Below, in pieces: positions 53,601 through 64,000 of a stretch of 64,000 bases of DNA (positions are counted from its first letter, which is position 1; every line of letters begins with the position of its first letter). Both the position numbers and the translations under genes were made by a program. Origin of the DNA: Saccharina japonica (lineage: Eukaryota; Sar; Phaeophyceae; Laminariales; Laminariaceae); assembly GCA_008828725.1 (NCBI GenBank), contig MEHQ01002289.1, positions 689,240 to 753,239 of the forward strand, written 5' to 3'. The notes below the pieces were generated by a model. It did no database searches. It saw only the letters and a program-made list of their open reading frames with translations, and was not told the DNA's origin.

Positions 53601-56402
53601 CAAAGGACTGTGGCGGCAGAGGCGGCGGCAGCAACAGCAGTGACGGGGCGGTGAGCGACAGCAGCAGCTTACAGCCCGAACACGCTCCTCCTTCTCCTCC
53701 TCCTGCTCCTGCTGCTGCGGCGGCGACGGCGGCTACTGTTAGAGGAGCAGCCGCCGCTGGTAGCAGCGTCGTTGTTTTTTCGGCAGCGGCGATGGCGGCA
53801 TCAGCGACTCCCAAGTTACCGGCAAGCTGCAGCGCATCAATGGCGCCGGCAGCGCGTGCCGCTGACGGAGGGGAATTCACTGAAAATTTTGACGACGGCA
53901 ATGACGAGGGCGGTGAAGAAGCCCTAGAAAATCGCCCCATCACACTGAAAGAGGCGGGCATCGGACCAGGCGCTTCGATTTGTTTCTTCCGCGCGGGCTG
54001 CGGAGGGCGGGGGATGGCGTCTGTCGGGAAGACGTACGCGGAGATTGCGGAGGAGTTGGTGCAGGGGATGCGCGAGCTTCTGCAGGGTCGGGGGCCTCTA
54101 GGGCGCGTTCATTTGTTGAAGGTGACTGCTGATGCTGCTCCTGCTGCCGTGGGATTGATGTTGGTTTCGTATTTGTTTTAATGTCTTGATTTTTGTTGTG
54201 TGTTTGGTGTTGATTTTGTGTTCTTGTACGCAAGTGAACCGAATTGGCGCCGCCACCATTTTATTTTCGGTGCTTTCAGCACGATGCTCCTCTGCAGCAA
54301 GCGTCTTTTAATTGTATGATACGTTTTGGCATAATCGCCCTAGCTCTTTATCACTGCTAAATAGTTCTCTAATTCCAAGTAGGTTGGCCCCGAAACATGG
54401 TTATATTTTCAACTTACTCGAGTAATAGCACTCCCTTGTTGTTGAGCCGTGTGTTGACTCGATGGCCGCACATTTTTCAGCACACGATCTCAGCTCAGTA
54501 GATACTGGCATTGTACACACTGGAAGTATGTTATCGAGGGAGTTGTTGGTTTCATCACCGTCAAACATTTCGTTTCGGAGAGTGTCTTGAGTACGGCCGT
54601 GCACGACATGAGTACCCCCCCCCCCCCCGGCCGCCGCCGCTGCCGGATCCGTCTCGAAAGGGATGCGTGGTCAATGGTCAAATGACTAAGGCAAGCAACA
54701 AATGAGTACCCCCCCCCCCCCCGGCCAAGATCTAATGCACAGATTAAAATAGACATTTAGGCTGTGACGAGCCATCAAACAGTAAACGACAACGTAATGC
54801 CGGCAAAGGGCGGTTTGTCTGCGAAACATTTTTTTTTGCAGGTGCCACTGCCGGCCGGGGCAACATTTGCCTGTAGTACTTCGTATGTGGTCATGTGGTC
54901 TTTCCATTGGCCACGATTCTATCGCGCCGGTCGCAGACAGGGTTTCGTATAGACACAATCCTCGAGCCGGCCGGTGGGGGTCTCACGAGCCACACCACCT
55001 CTCGCGGGTCGTAGACTGGGTTTCGTAGAGATATGTTGCTCTTGCTCACGAGTCGCGCCACATCTTCGTCACCTCTTGCTTCTTGTTTATGTCCAGCTGC
55101 CGGAGGTAGTGGAGGTTTGTGAGTCGCTGGGCTACCAAGGATTCCGGGCCCGCATCGCGCACGAGCAGCAGCAGCACGTCAACGCGAGGCAGACGCTGGA
55201 GTACGTCGCGAGGGGTCGGCATCTGGCCTTCATCTGCGACAGCTGGTAAGGGAGAGAGAGAAAGGGGGAAGGGGGGGAGAGGGGTNNNNNNNNNNNNNNN
55301 NNNNNNNNNNNNNNGAGGGGTGGGGGGTGGGGAATTTGTATATATGTATGTAGAGAGAAACAGAGATAGAGAGCGGAACAGAGTGAAACCTCGAGTGCGC
55401 TATGGTGTTGTTGGTAGAGTTGTTGTTAATGCTGTGTTTTTCGTGCTCGATTTGGGTGGTAAGGTTGGGAGTTCCGAGGCGGGATTAGCGGCTTTTTTTT
55501 CTACGCTGTAAGTGTTGTACGGGACTGCGTGGGGTGGAGGTGTAAGTGGTGCTTTCATTTGCTATGCATACCGGTACGAACAAATGGTTGGTGTTCAACG
55601 GTCGACAACTTTTGTTGGACGTAGGCGCTGTGGGTTGCACCTAACTATGCTCCATCGGTCCACCGGTCCACTCTCGTCGGCAGACTGGTCGATGACGGGC
55701 TCGCAAAAGCGTTGCGGGGAGGAGGGGAAGTGGGGGGTAACAAAGGAGTCGCGGCGGAAGCGTTGTCCCCTGTCGGGTGTGGTAGTGGGAGAAAGGGGTG
55801 GAGGTGGAGGCTAAGCTCAAACAGCTTTATCTGATCAGCTTGCGCCCCCCCCCTCCCTTCCATTTTTTTCAGACGATATCGATCTTACGCCTCAGCGACA
55901 CCGAAAACACCGCCAACCGAAGATAGCAAGCCAAACCAGGACGCTAAGCGCGGGTTCAAAAACAATGGCAACGGCAGCAGCAGGGACAACAAAGAGCTCA
56001 CGATCGAATCACGACCTCGCTAGAATCCCCATCCTCATCCCGGCCAAACCGAACTAAACCAAACCAAAACCAAACCAAACCATTCCTCCCCCATCCCCCT
56101 CCCCCCCCTCCTCCTTCTTCTCCTTCTCTGTCGAACCCGTGCCCCTTCCGACTCGCTCCACATTTGTCGAACATTCCAGCGGCACGCAAGACTTTTCGGG
56201 ACCACGATATCACTGCCTCAGCTGTCCCGACTACGACCTCTGCCTGAAGTGCAACGACAAGCCAGAACCTGCCCCGCAACACCGTTACCTCTTCGCCGAG
56301 GGACACTGGAAGAGGGAGGGTGGCTTTCGAGGCCACTCGGACGCCCACGAGCTTGAGGAAATATTGACGGTTCCGTCCAGGGGTTTCGATTGGCGTGCAT
56401 AG
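47699..56402 (+). CDS. MATH / USP7-like ubiquitin-fold / ZZ-finger protein without protease domain, at least ten exons
   Basis: Exons: 47699-47782, 48690-48893, 49473 to about 49706, about 49898-50105, 50765-50963, 51277-51514, 52044-52959, 53348-54121, 55097-55245 and 56180-56402, roughly 1075 aa from the first visible exon; the start lies upstream. The MATH domain runs from STVLDWKMEA through FSPFSLCGYSFWLIADPGG and RSSWGVHCLLPTSRIQ to DPEAGFLKDGSLTV. USP7/UBP12-type ubiquitin-like domains follow (FEVMRCTTVEEMEKLV, DIRLW, CRVRLWVEQ; then MLVFLKTLG, ELGAYVEELP, ITLKEAGIGPGASICFF). The last junction completes a ZZ finger: ICDSC, YHCLSC, LCLKC and a His pair. All junctions agree in phase except 49706/49898. 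There the frame is upset by a G run at about 49658-49670, which may be a sequence error or an alternative donor. No Cys or His box of ubiquitin hydrolases occurs. In USP7 these domains bind substrates and regulators, so the product is probably a non-catalytic adaptor. Gly/Ala/Ser-rich linkers interrupt the ubiquitin folds. Confidence 0.8.
47940..48180. repeat. GAGCTCT-rich tract in an intron of the MATH gene
   Basis: Many repeats of GAGAGCTCT, TTGGGGCTCTGA and AGAGCTCTCAG produce dense short palindromes. It lies between the first two visible exons of the MATH-ZZ gene. Confidence 0.7.
48536..48684. repeat. CTCTCTCC polypyrimidine tract
   Basis: A (CTCTCTCC)n-type tract about 150 bp long ends just before the acceptor used at 48690 (GTTAAAAG|CGAGCG). 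It probably serves as an oversized pyrimidine tract. Translations of this tract in all frames are low complexity and are not genes. Confidence 0.85.
55286..55314. other. assembly gap of 29 unknown bases
   Basis: A run of N lies in the last intron of the MATH-ZZ gene, within a G/A-rich simple repeat. It does not touch an exon. Confidence 0.99.
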
Positions 56403-58990
56403 GCGTGTTGCGGTCGGGGGTAATTTCTAGTGTGGCTTCCGGTGGAGCACTTCGGAGCACTTTCCGCCCCCCCCCGCCTGGTTAGTGAAAACCCAACGTG
56501 CTCCGTCCCGGCATTGCAGGCATGCGAGGGTCTATGGTCACACGGCTACGGCCGTGCACGACATGAGTACCCCCCCCCCCCGTTATCCCCTCTGCACACG
56601 CCCGTTTTTTGTTCCTTGTTTTTTGTTGTTAGTTTTTTGTCTTTTTTTTTGTTCGTTTTTTTCTTCTTGTGTTTTAGCCTGTTTTTGCTCTTTTTTTCCT
56701 ATTGGGTTGCCCTGTTACATACCGGTCTTTGCTTGTGTTTGCCTACTTGGCAGTATTTTTGCTATTTTATCACTTTTTACTTCTTTGTTTACTTGTTTTG
56801 TCTTGCTTGTTTTTTATCTAGTCTACTCCCGTCTTGGGATACATAGTGGTGGACGGCGGTGTGGCTTGTACGTTGCGTGGCGCAATTTGTTTGTCGGTTA
56901 GATTTTATAGATAGATTTTTTGTTTTTCGAGAGGGCGAGTCCTTGTTGATGGTGCGTTCTTTTTTTGTTTTTTGTTTTGCTTTTTTTTGCCTCTGTGTTT
57001 TGGCGTTTGCGCGCTTCGTGATGTCACTGACTTCACGTGATCAGTCCCGTGAAGCGCGCTTGAAGCTACATATCTTGCATATGTTCCAGAGCAACCGTGG
57101 GGCTGAGCATTGTGTATACGCGCTGCCTGCTGTGAGCTCCAATTGATAAATTGTTCTGTAGATGCAAGGAACGACTACGAGTATAATGACTCGTTACGAC
57201 AGCAGTAATACCGCGAAAGCTTCTTACTGCTTTTGTGTTGCTTGAAAAATATTGTCCCGAGGTACGTTTTATATATCAGGTAGCGGGCAACCGGGGGTCC
57301 TTGATGCCGTCGCGCTTGCTTGTTTCCGGTGAGGGTCTTATTTTCTACAAAAAAAAAACGTAATATTGTACGCTTCTGTACCGCAACACTTGAGAGTAGA
57401 ACGGCTACGGTCGTGTGACTCGCTGGCTTCGGTGCCTGTTTTGCGAACCCGCGCGTTGGTTTTTGCTTTACCCACCGCGGATGGGTGCCGCCCTTCGACC
57501 TTACTTTCTGCTGCAAAAAAAATAGCAGTCTATTTTCCGAGTAGTTTTTCCCCGAAACGGGGATGCACTTGTAGAAAGGTTAGACTACCCCCTTTTACTT
57601 ACAGTACTATGAAAATCATTCCAGTCTAATTACAAGTAGTGTGTCCCCTATTTGTGGGTACAGCAGCAGTTCTGGAGGCGTTTGATGGGGTTTGTGTGTT
57701 GGTATACTTGTTGCGATGATTTTGATGCGAGGGACTGCATTGCGATAAGGTTGAGAATTATCGCTCTCTGTGGATCGGACGGGATGTAGCTGGGCAAAAG
57801 CGATACTCCCGCTCAAGCCGCCGCCAAACAATAGGGGAGGGTGGTTGCTTGCACGTGGTTTTGAGTTGTGCCAGGTATGTACTGCATTGGGACAATGACC
57901 CGTTGAGCTTTATTGCCCTCCATGAATTGGCCGGGAGATATATAGCTGAACAGGCGGTATTATTGTAGTCCCCCTCCCCCAAATAATGGGGGGGGAGCGT
58001 TGCATTGCCGACATGCTTTTTGAGTTGTGCCAGGCAACAATGTCTGGGTGGCGGAGGAAATGCTTGTTGTTGTCGGATTTTTGACGTCTGTCCGCTTGTC
58101 TCTCCTGGTCATCGTTGATTATTCAGTTTATTATGTAGTACTCGTGGTATTAAAATAGTCCGTGGGGTTGCCTCCGCCCCCCGTCTTGATGTGAAACTGC
58201 TGGTTGATACCAGCGAAAAAACGTGGAATGGAACGTGTGAGTTACTTGCACCATACACCACAAACATGTAGTTGTCACCAGGGAGAAGTACAGAATTCTT
58301 GTGCACGCCGGATGAACATCTTGATCGCGTGTTGCCTGGTAGTTTTTGTGCTGCCCCCTCGATCGAATGTTGTTTTGTGTACATAGAATAGTACAGCTAC
58401 TGCAACAGGTATACTAATGGCTGCTACGACGTAAACTACACTAGAAAATAATCATAATCATTGTGAAAGGGATTTCGGTAGAGATACTGATGGTGTTGTA
58501 CTTGCGGCAGTCACGAAGGAGGCTCACCCTCCCATGGACGCGGGGGTAACTTTTTGTCAATTAAAAGGTTGTGAGGCGTTTCGGTCCATTTTTCTGTTTT
58601 GTACGCTTAAAGGTGCCTGCCTTTTTTTTTTTTGGTGGAGGCTTTATTTTTGCTTGCTACTGATTGTTGTGTTTGGTTCCTCGATAATTTAGTGTATGGG
58701 GTTTCGCGTGATACAACCAATGAATGATTAATAATGCTGATGATATCCTTGGTACTACTAAAGCGCATATACTATATATACACAGTAGTATCATCAGTGG
58801 CGGTGAGCTCATCGCCAACGACGACAGATTCAACGCATCTTTTTTACACGGTCGGCGGCGTCTGTCCATGATAGAGCAGCACGCGTAGTTCGACGATGTG
58901 GGTCCTACATTTTGCCAAATGGCATTACGCGAATACGGCCAAAATCTACACTGACTGGCTCGCCGCAGCAATTAAATAGTGGGCGTTCAT
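56403..58990. other. non-coding stretch downstream of the MATH-ZZ gene
   Basis: No exon is supported. Long T-rich segments occur at 56600-56850 and 56940-57000. A CGTGCACGACATGAGTACC word followed by a C run at about 56553-56582 is shared with 54597-54630. Otherwise nothing recognisable is present. Confidence 0.45.
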
Positions 58991-59619
58991 TGTTGTTGGT
59001 TGTTGTTGTGTGTTCACTGCGGGAAACGGGGTATCCACAACGTCCACAGGCTCCTAGTACATCACGAAACCTACAGCAATACCACAAATAACACATAGAA
59101 CAAAAATTCTACGCAGCTCGCAAAGTTGAGTATCTACTATTCAATCGGTTGAACTCACAGCTGACGTATTTATAATAATTTTATTTAACTCAGTCAAAAG
59201 TAGCTGCACAAGATACTGCTACGAGTATACGTACCTGTTATATTATTATGCCTTTTTTTGTGACACACACCAGTAGGTAGTAGTAGTAGTAGTAGTAGTG
59301 TACGTACACAGCAGTATAGGGGAACTGAAGAGAAAACGACTATTCTACGTCTAGGGTAAAACGGTCCCGCCGACGACGCCAAATAAATGTGCAACGGCGG
59401 TTTTACATCACGAGGCAGGGTATGTCCCTTGCTTGACGCCGATCGGTGTATATTATATGTGGTGGTACTGTCGTGACAGCTTCTCGGTCCCGGCCTCGGG
59501 GCGCCGAGCTCTAAAGGCCGATAAACGAACGTTTAATATCATACCAGGTACATACACGTATAACTCCAATAATGTGTCCAGAAGGGTGTAAGCCAGACGG
59601 TATCTACTACAAGTAAGAG

Positions 59620-60383
59620 TGCACAGATGCTCCGAGTACCTTGGAGTAAAGTAACGAGTATTGGAGATAAAATACTTCAGGTACTTCGTGTACTCGGAGT
59701 ATTTCGGGGTTCGATATTCCGGGATACTGCTCGTACTCGGAGTATTTCGGGTATGAACACTCCCGATACTGCTTGTACTCGGAGTATTTCGGGGTCCGAT
59801 ACTGCGGGTACTCCTTGTACTCCGAGTATTTGGGGCTTCAGTACTGCTCATACTCCAAGTACTCCGAGTATTCAGGCCACCAGTACTCTACAGTAATACT
59901 CTTAATTACTCGGAGTACGAAATGTACTCGATACTCGGAGTATACTCGGAGTGTGAAGTGCGTTAGGAGCATATTTGCATCATTTTGAAGACTCGGCCGT
60001 CATTCCTCCAAGGTTCTGGGAGCATGGGACTGGTGTTTATAGCATTTCAAAATTCACAGATGCTCCCATTATTAGAGTATTTTCGAGAAAAAAATACTTC
60101 ATGCACTTTGTGTACTCGCAGTATTTCGGTGTCCAGTACTCTCGATACTCGGAGTACTCCGAGTAATTTAGATGTTTTTACTCCGAGTACTGCTTGTACT
60201 CGAGCATAAGTACTGCTCATACTCCCAGTAACTCGGAGTATTTGGGTCTGTCTTCAGTACTGCTCATACTCCAAGTACTCCGAGTATTTAGGCCACCAGT
60301 ATACTCTCGTACTCGGAGTACGAAAACTACTCGATACTCCGAGTATACTTCGGAGTATCGAGTACACTCGGAGCATCTGTGTA
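59620..60383. mobile_element. GAGTACT-rich inverted-repeat element, copy 2
   Basis: The ends TGCACAGATGCTC (59620-59632) and GAGCATCTGTGTA (60371-60383) match copy 1 (12 of 13 positions inverted). The interior is made of degenerate units of about 42-43 bp starting TACTCGGAGTATTTCGGG. An additional inner end-like word (CACAGATGCTCCC at about 60056) and a GGAGCATATTTGCA word near 59970 suggest that two shorter copies, or one nested in another, make up this span. Confidence 0.55.
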
Positions 60384-61217
60384 AAGAGTGCGAACAACAG
60401 CAGCAACAGTGGATATCATGGTATCCAGCTCAAGAATATCCAAGTCGTGTGACGCGCAAAATTTGGATGACTTCATTTTACGTCTACCACGTCTTCTCTC
60501 CGTCTTTTTTCCATCGTATACCGCGTGGAACTAATTGTGCCTCCGAAGGATAAAGAGCTTGTCATGATGGAGAAAGACGGAGGGGGGACCGGACCCTCTT
60601 TTCGAATAACTGCTACTGCTGTACAACCAACACTGAACAGCAACAACAGCAGACAGCCTCAGATCCTCAGCAGCAGATATCTGATATACTATTCCTACGT
60701 ACCGGTACCAGTACATACGCACAGGAACCGAATACGTACTCGTACCGAATACCGAATAAATCGATTTCGGTGCGGCGTAAACAATGGACCAATGAGATGA
60801 GAGAAAAAAAATCGGTCAGTTTGGCCGTTTGCCTTTTTCCTACAGGAAGCGAGCTCGCAGCAAACGCAAACAAAGGCAATCGCTGGGACGAGAAAGGACG
60901 CACACACACGAGCCAGCATCCTGCCACAACGACGCTTGCGTCGACCCGGCTCTCACTCGTGCCCAACTGTTGTGCTCAACTTGCACACCCCCTCTCGTGT
61001 GGCACTGCGCCTTCCATTTGGAGGGCCTTGTTTGGCCTACACGATACGCGAGAACTTCCAAAACTGAAAAAAAAACGAGCCTCCTGCTCCGCCTCCCGTT
61101 GACAACATCACCCAGCAACGGAAGACAGCTGGTCGCGAAAGCCAAGCGCAGGCATAGTGCCCTCTGGCGAAGTGAGGGTATATTTCTGCTAGCCAAGCAA
61201 GGGCCAAGGGTTAAGCC
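60384..61217. other. region upstream of a candidate secreted-protein gene
   Basis: No exon is supported. It may contain the promoter of the gene starting at 61218. I see no clear TATA motif close to that start. Confidence 0.35.
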
Positions 61218-61346
61218 ATGGCAGCTTGCGTGCGGCGAGCGTCCTTGGTATTGCTGCTAGGGTCGGCGCTGCTGGGCTTCCCGGCTGCGCGCGCAACCTC
61301 GCTGGATAGTCCCTCTTCTTCTGATCCGTCCTGTGCGACGGTACAG
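61218..61346 (+). CDS. candidate first exon of a secreted protein (partial)
   Basis: An ATG in good context (AAGCCATGG) opens a 43-residue exon ending at a CAG|GTGAGA donor. MAACVRRASLVLLLGSALLG followed by FPAARA is a classic signal peptide with a cleavage site after ARA. The mature part visible is only a short Ser-rich stretch with one Cys. No second exon could be joined with confidence; an acceptor at 61449 (TTGCTGTTGCAG|) leads to an early stop unless another intron follows at once. Function unknown. Confidence 0.4.
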
Positions 61347-62095
61347 GTGAGAGCAGAGCGTGCCTCGAGGGGACACCGTGTGTTCGGGGGGTCACGGGTA
61401 GGGTGACTGCTTGTGCCAAGCTTTGCCTATTGCTTATTGCTGTTGCAGGCCGGTAGCCGGGTATGGTAGTGGGAGGGAAGACCGCTGCAGTTGCTGTCCT
61501 CTCCGTTGTTCTGACGACATTTTCTTGCACACGCACCGGATGATTTTTTTATATGCAACACAAGAGACAAAACTACGAGTACTGCTGCTGCACCTGGTGG
61601 TGTCTGCTGTATTTCATACCAGCTTCGTATTCAATGCAAAAGCGGCACACCATCTCCAGAGCAAGCACGGAGCACCTTGAACGTCTGGTATCCCTCCCGT
61701 CTGCGGTCGTCGCGTCTTGTCCATCTTCCGTCCTCTGTGTAGACCTCCGTAGCAAGAGGTCGTTGCGTTGGTTCTCGCTGGGCTTGAGGCTTTTGCTGTT
61801 TGTGTTCCGCGAAGATGCGGCGGGATAAAAATGAGGGCGTATGACCACTTTTCAAGTTTTAACGGCGACCCCCCGCCTCAGCCTTCCTGCGATTCTGCGC
61901 GCGCAAACTTAGGCAGCTCCTGCTATGCTCCTGTGCAGTAGTCGTACGAGTAGTGTAACAGGCAGCAGATAGCGATTGACGACGCACCTCGATACGTGCC
62001 ACTGAAGTTCTTTCAGTTCGTTCGTATCTGGGGGCAAACCGCTCGATTCCTTTATTGCACGACTTCGTACATGGTACGTACGAGTACAGCGTCTG

Positions 62096-62130
<35 letters not shown>

Positions 62131-62400
62131 GGCAATGTTGCTGAAGCTGCTTGTTCTGTGCTCTGCCCTGTAAGAACTACTTGTGTGCCAGGTACTGCTG
62201 TAGCCATCAAGATAATTCTGGCAGTTCCTCTGTCCATCTGCTGTCTGTGTCGCCTGTTTACATAAACAAAGTATCGCTCGCATATTCGTACAGGAGCAGT
62301 AGGTATCATATCGCTACAAGTAATTGTACGTTGATGAGTGTTCTGGTTTCCTGGGGGTGTTTAACCCATGCACAGCCCGTAATGGATGAGCATGGCAGTC
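61347..62400. other. no gene supported; CTG tract
   Basis: A TGC run lies at about 62097-62131 and several open segments have no splice support. The continuation of the 61218 gene, if any, must lie here or beyond the window. Confidence 0.4.
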
Positions 62401-62424
62401 GTTAAAAACGTAGTCGGGCAGGAG

Positions 62425-62640
62425 CGAAAAGAGCCTACTGCGCGACCCCAGATCTGAGTTACGACTTCTAGTAAGTCGACTGGTGTTACCCGTTTGCCAA
62501 TTCCCCGGGTACTCGCGAGTATTACCCGGCTTGCTAGTACCCGTCACGGGTACGAGTAACACTTCATGCTCGCCGGGTATATGGAGTTCGGGTACCCGGG
62601 TGCCCGGGTACTCGGGTACCCGGTTTTAACGGGTACCCGT
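62425..62640 (+). repeat. fragments of the SINE-like and GGGTACCCG repeats
   Basis: About 62430-62468 (GAGCCTACTGCGCGACCCC then GAGTTACGACTT) matches part of the SINE-like body. It is followed by a block that repeats at 62797-62925, including GGGTACTCGCGAGTATTACC and ACCCGTCACGGGTACGAGTA or close variants. Confidence 0.6.
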
Positions 62641-62793
62641 TGGTTTACCTTGAAAATACCGGAGATGGCAACGTATCATACCCTAAATCACGTCTCTTGG
62701 GTATCATTTGGTACCTGGTACATGCTATCGAGGAAGCTCTTTTCAAAAATAAAATTATGCTGCATGCATCACATCTCACACCATACTACTGTA

Positions 62794-63066
62794 GAGGTGT
62801 TACCCTTGCGCCTAATACCTGGGTACTCGCGAGTATTACCCGGCTTGCTAATACCCATCACGGGTACGGGTAACACTTCATATTCGCCAAATATGTGGGG
62901 TACCCGGCTGTTAAATGGGCACTCGGGTGTCACACGAGTACCCGCCGTTAAACGGGTACCCGGGTACCCGCCCTGAATGGCCGTAATTACTCGCGAGTAC
63001 CCGGGTATTTTCCTCCCGAATTTGGCGGGTACTCGTTTAAGGCGAGTACTCGTCGGGTAACACCTC
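62794..63066. mobile_element. 273-bp MITE flanked by TA, made of GGGTACCCG repeats
   Basis: Perfect 12-bp inverted ends GAGGTGTTACCC (62794-62805) and GGGTAACACCTC (63055-63066) are each flanked by TA, the target duplication of Tc1/mariner-type and some other DNA transposons. The interior is dense in ACGGGTACCCGG-like palindromes, and much of it duplicates 62480-62600. It has no coding capacity. Confidence 0.65.
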
Positions 63067-63524
63067 TAAATGTCGACGTACTATGCGAGCATAAAGACAG
63101 GCGATTGACTTCGCACAACTACGACGTGGACAAGTACGTACAACTGAGAACTGAGGCACGTGCGTCAGGGTGATCTATATGCTTCACCTTGGTACACGAG
63201 TACATATAAAAAAAAAAGCTGTGAGCCCGAGGATTTCGTCGAAACTCATCTTTGCTAGCTGAGTGTAATACTTCGATCGCGCGCACTTACGGGTTTTATA
63301 TCTGAGATGCTATGGCTCACAGAGACCTTTACCTACAAATCCATACCTGGTAAATACAGACGGCAGCGCTGCAGTCTGTTTGTTATAGATTACTGCTGAC
63401 AGTTAAGTAATACCAGTATGTAGCTCGTATGTATATACGACGTACGTATAAATACCAGGTATTTTATATCATACTACCTGACCAGACCTGACACAAAAAT
63501 ATTCGCAAAACTATAAATAGTCAA

Positions 63525-63725
63525 ATTCAATGCTGTGAGAGCGCTTAGGGTGGGTATGGCACAAAATTCGACGCGAGCCGACGAGGAAAGAAAGGGCTGA
63601 AGTAATCCCGCCATAAAGGCACAATTCACTAACCGTAGTGGAGAGGGGAGGAGAGCCTGCTGTGTGGCCCCGGATATGAGTTACGACCATAGGGGGGAAA
63701 GAGGAAAGAAGGGCGAGGATAATAG
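63525..63725 (+). repeat. SINE-like repeat, copy 3
   Basis: It aligns from AATGCTGTGAGAGCGC through CGACGAGGAAAGAAAGGGCT and TATGAGTTACGACC to GGGCGAGGATAATAGATAC with the reverse strand of 47130-46905 and with 24143-24325. It extends further 5' than copy 1 but lacks the tRNA-like head of copy 2. The 3' tail is short and degraded. Confidence 0.7.
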
Positions 63726-64000
63726 ATACTGGTACTGTAGTAAACCGACAAAAAAGTAAAAAAAAAAGTGCCCAACGACATATGTTTCCATCGGCATCAT
63801 CTCTCTGTTGCTGTTGCTGTTGCTGTATCATGATCATAAGCATGCAATAAACACAGAGGAAGCAGGAGGAGTGTCCGTTACAATACCAGCACATGCATAT
63901 ACACGATAGTACATAGTATCATGCTACCGCAAATTGATTTGGCATGGCTTTTCGTGTTTTGTCTCGGAGCGTGTGTGCCGTCGACTTTCCAATACTTGAC

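Overview
The window looks like nuclear DNA of a stramenopile, most probably a brown alga close to Ectocarpus. Three things suggest this. The first gene carries a heterokont plastid leader (signal peptide plus an ASAFAP-like Val-Ala|Phe site). Genes have short coding exons of about 70-900 bp separated by GT-AG introns, often near 1 kb. The TTAGGG-type telomere motif occurs inside mobile elements. The species is an inference. All gene models were built by hand from splice sites and reading phase, with no transcript evidence.

Layout. 1-202 (+): possible acidic C-terminal end of a gene lying mostly outside the window. 2449-10179 (+): five-exon thylakoid-lumen pentapeptide-repeat protein (257 aa); its second intron holds a 420-bp foldback hairpin. 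10180-22099: mostly non-coding, with two minisatellites and a few weak coding candidates. 22100-39258 (-): seven-exon F-box/ankyrin protein (380 aa) spread over 17 kb. Its introns hold an intact RTE-like LINE (25.7-29.4 kb), a SINE-like copy, an 832-bp inverted-repeat element, a 490-bp pentanucleotide array and a 500-bp palindrome. 39660-40363 (+): small two-exon gene of unknown function, head-to-head with the F-box gene. 40364-47698: repeat-rich, with a MITE family that carries telomere repeats inside and a SINE-like element with tRNA-like boxes. 47699-56402 (+): gene of at least ten exons for a MATH protein with USP7/UBP12-type C-terminal ubiquitin-like domains and a ZZ zinc finger but no protease domain. 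56403-64000: largely repeats, with one candidate first exon of a secreted protein.

The most unusual object is the MATH-HUBL-ZZ gene. One exon runs from the last strand of the MATH domain straight into the first USP7-type ubiquitin-like domain, exactly where USP7 and UBP12 have their ubiquitin-hydrolase domain. A ZZ finger is then completed across the last intron, with its CDSC motif split between exons. This reads as a substrate- or regulator-binding version of USP7 without deubiquitinase activity. It lies about 8 kb from the F-box gene, so two ubiquitin-system genes sit close together, but nothing else ties them functionally. The second notable class is a set of small inverted-repeat elements with recognisable target duplications. 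The clearest is a Mutator-like MITE with 10-bp duplications and internal CCCTAA repeats.
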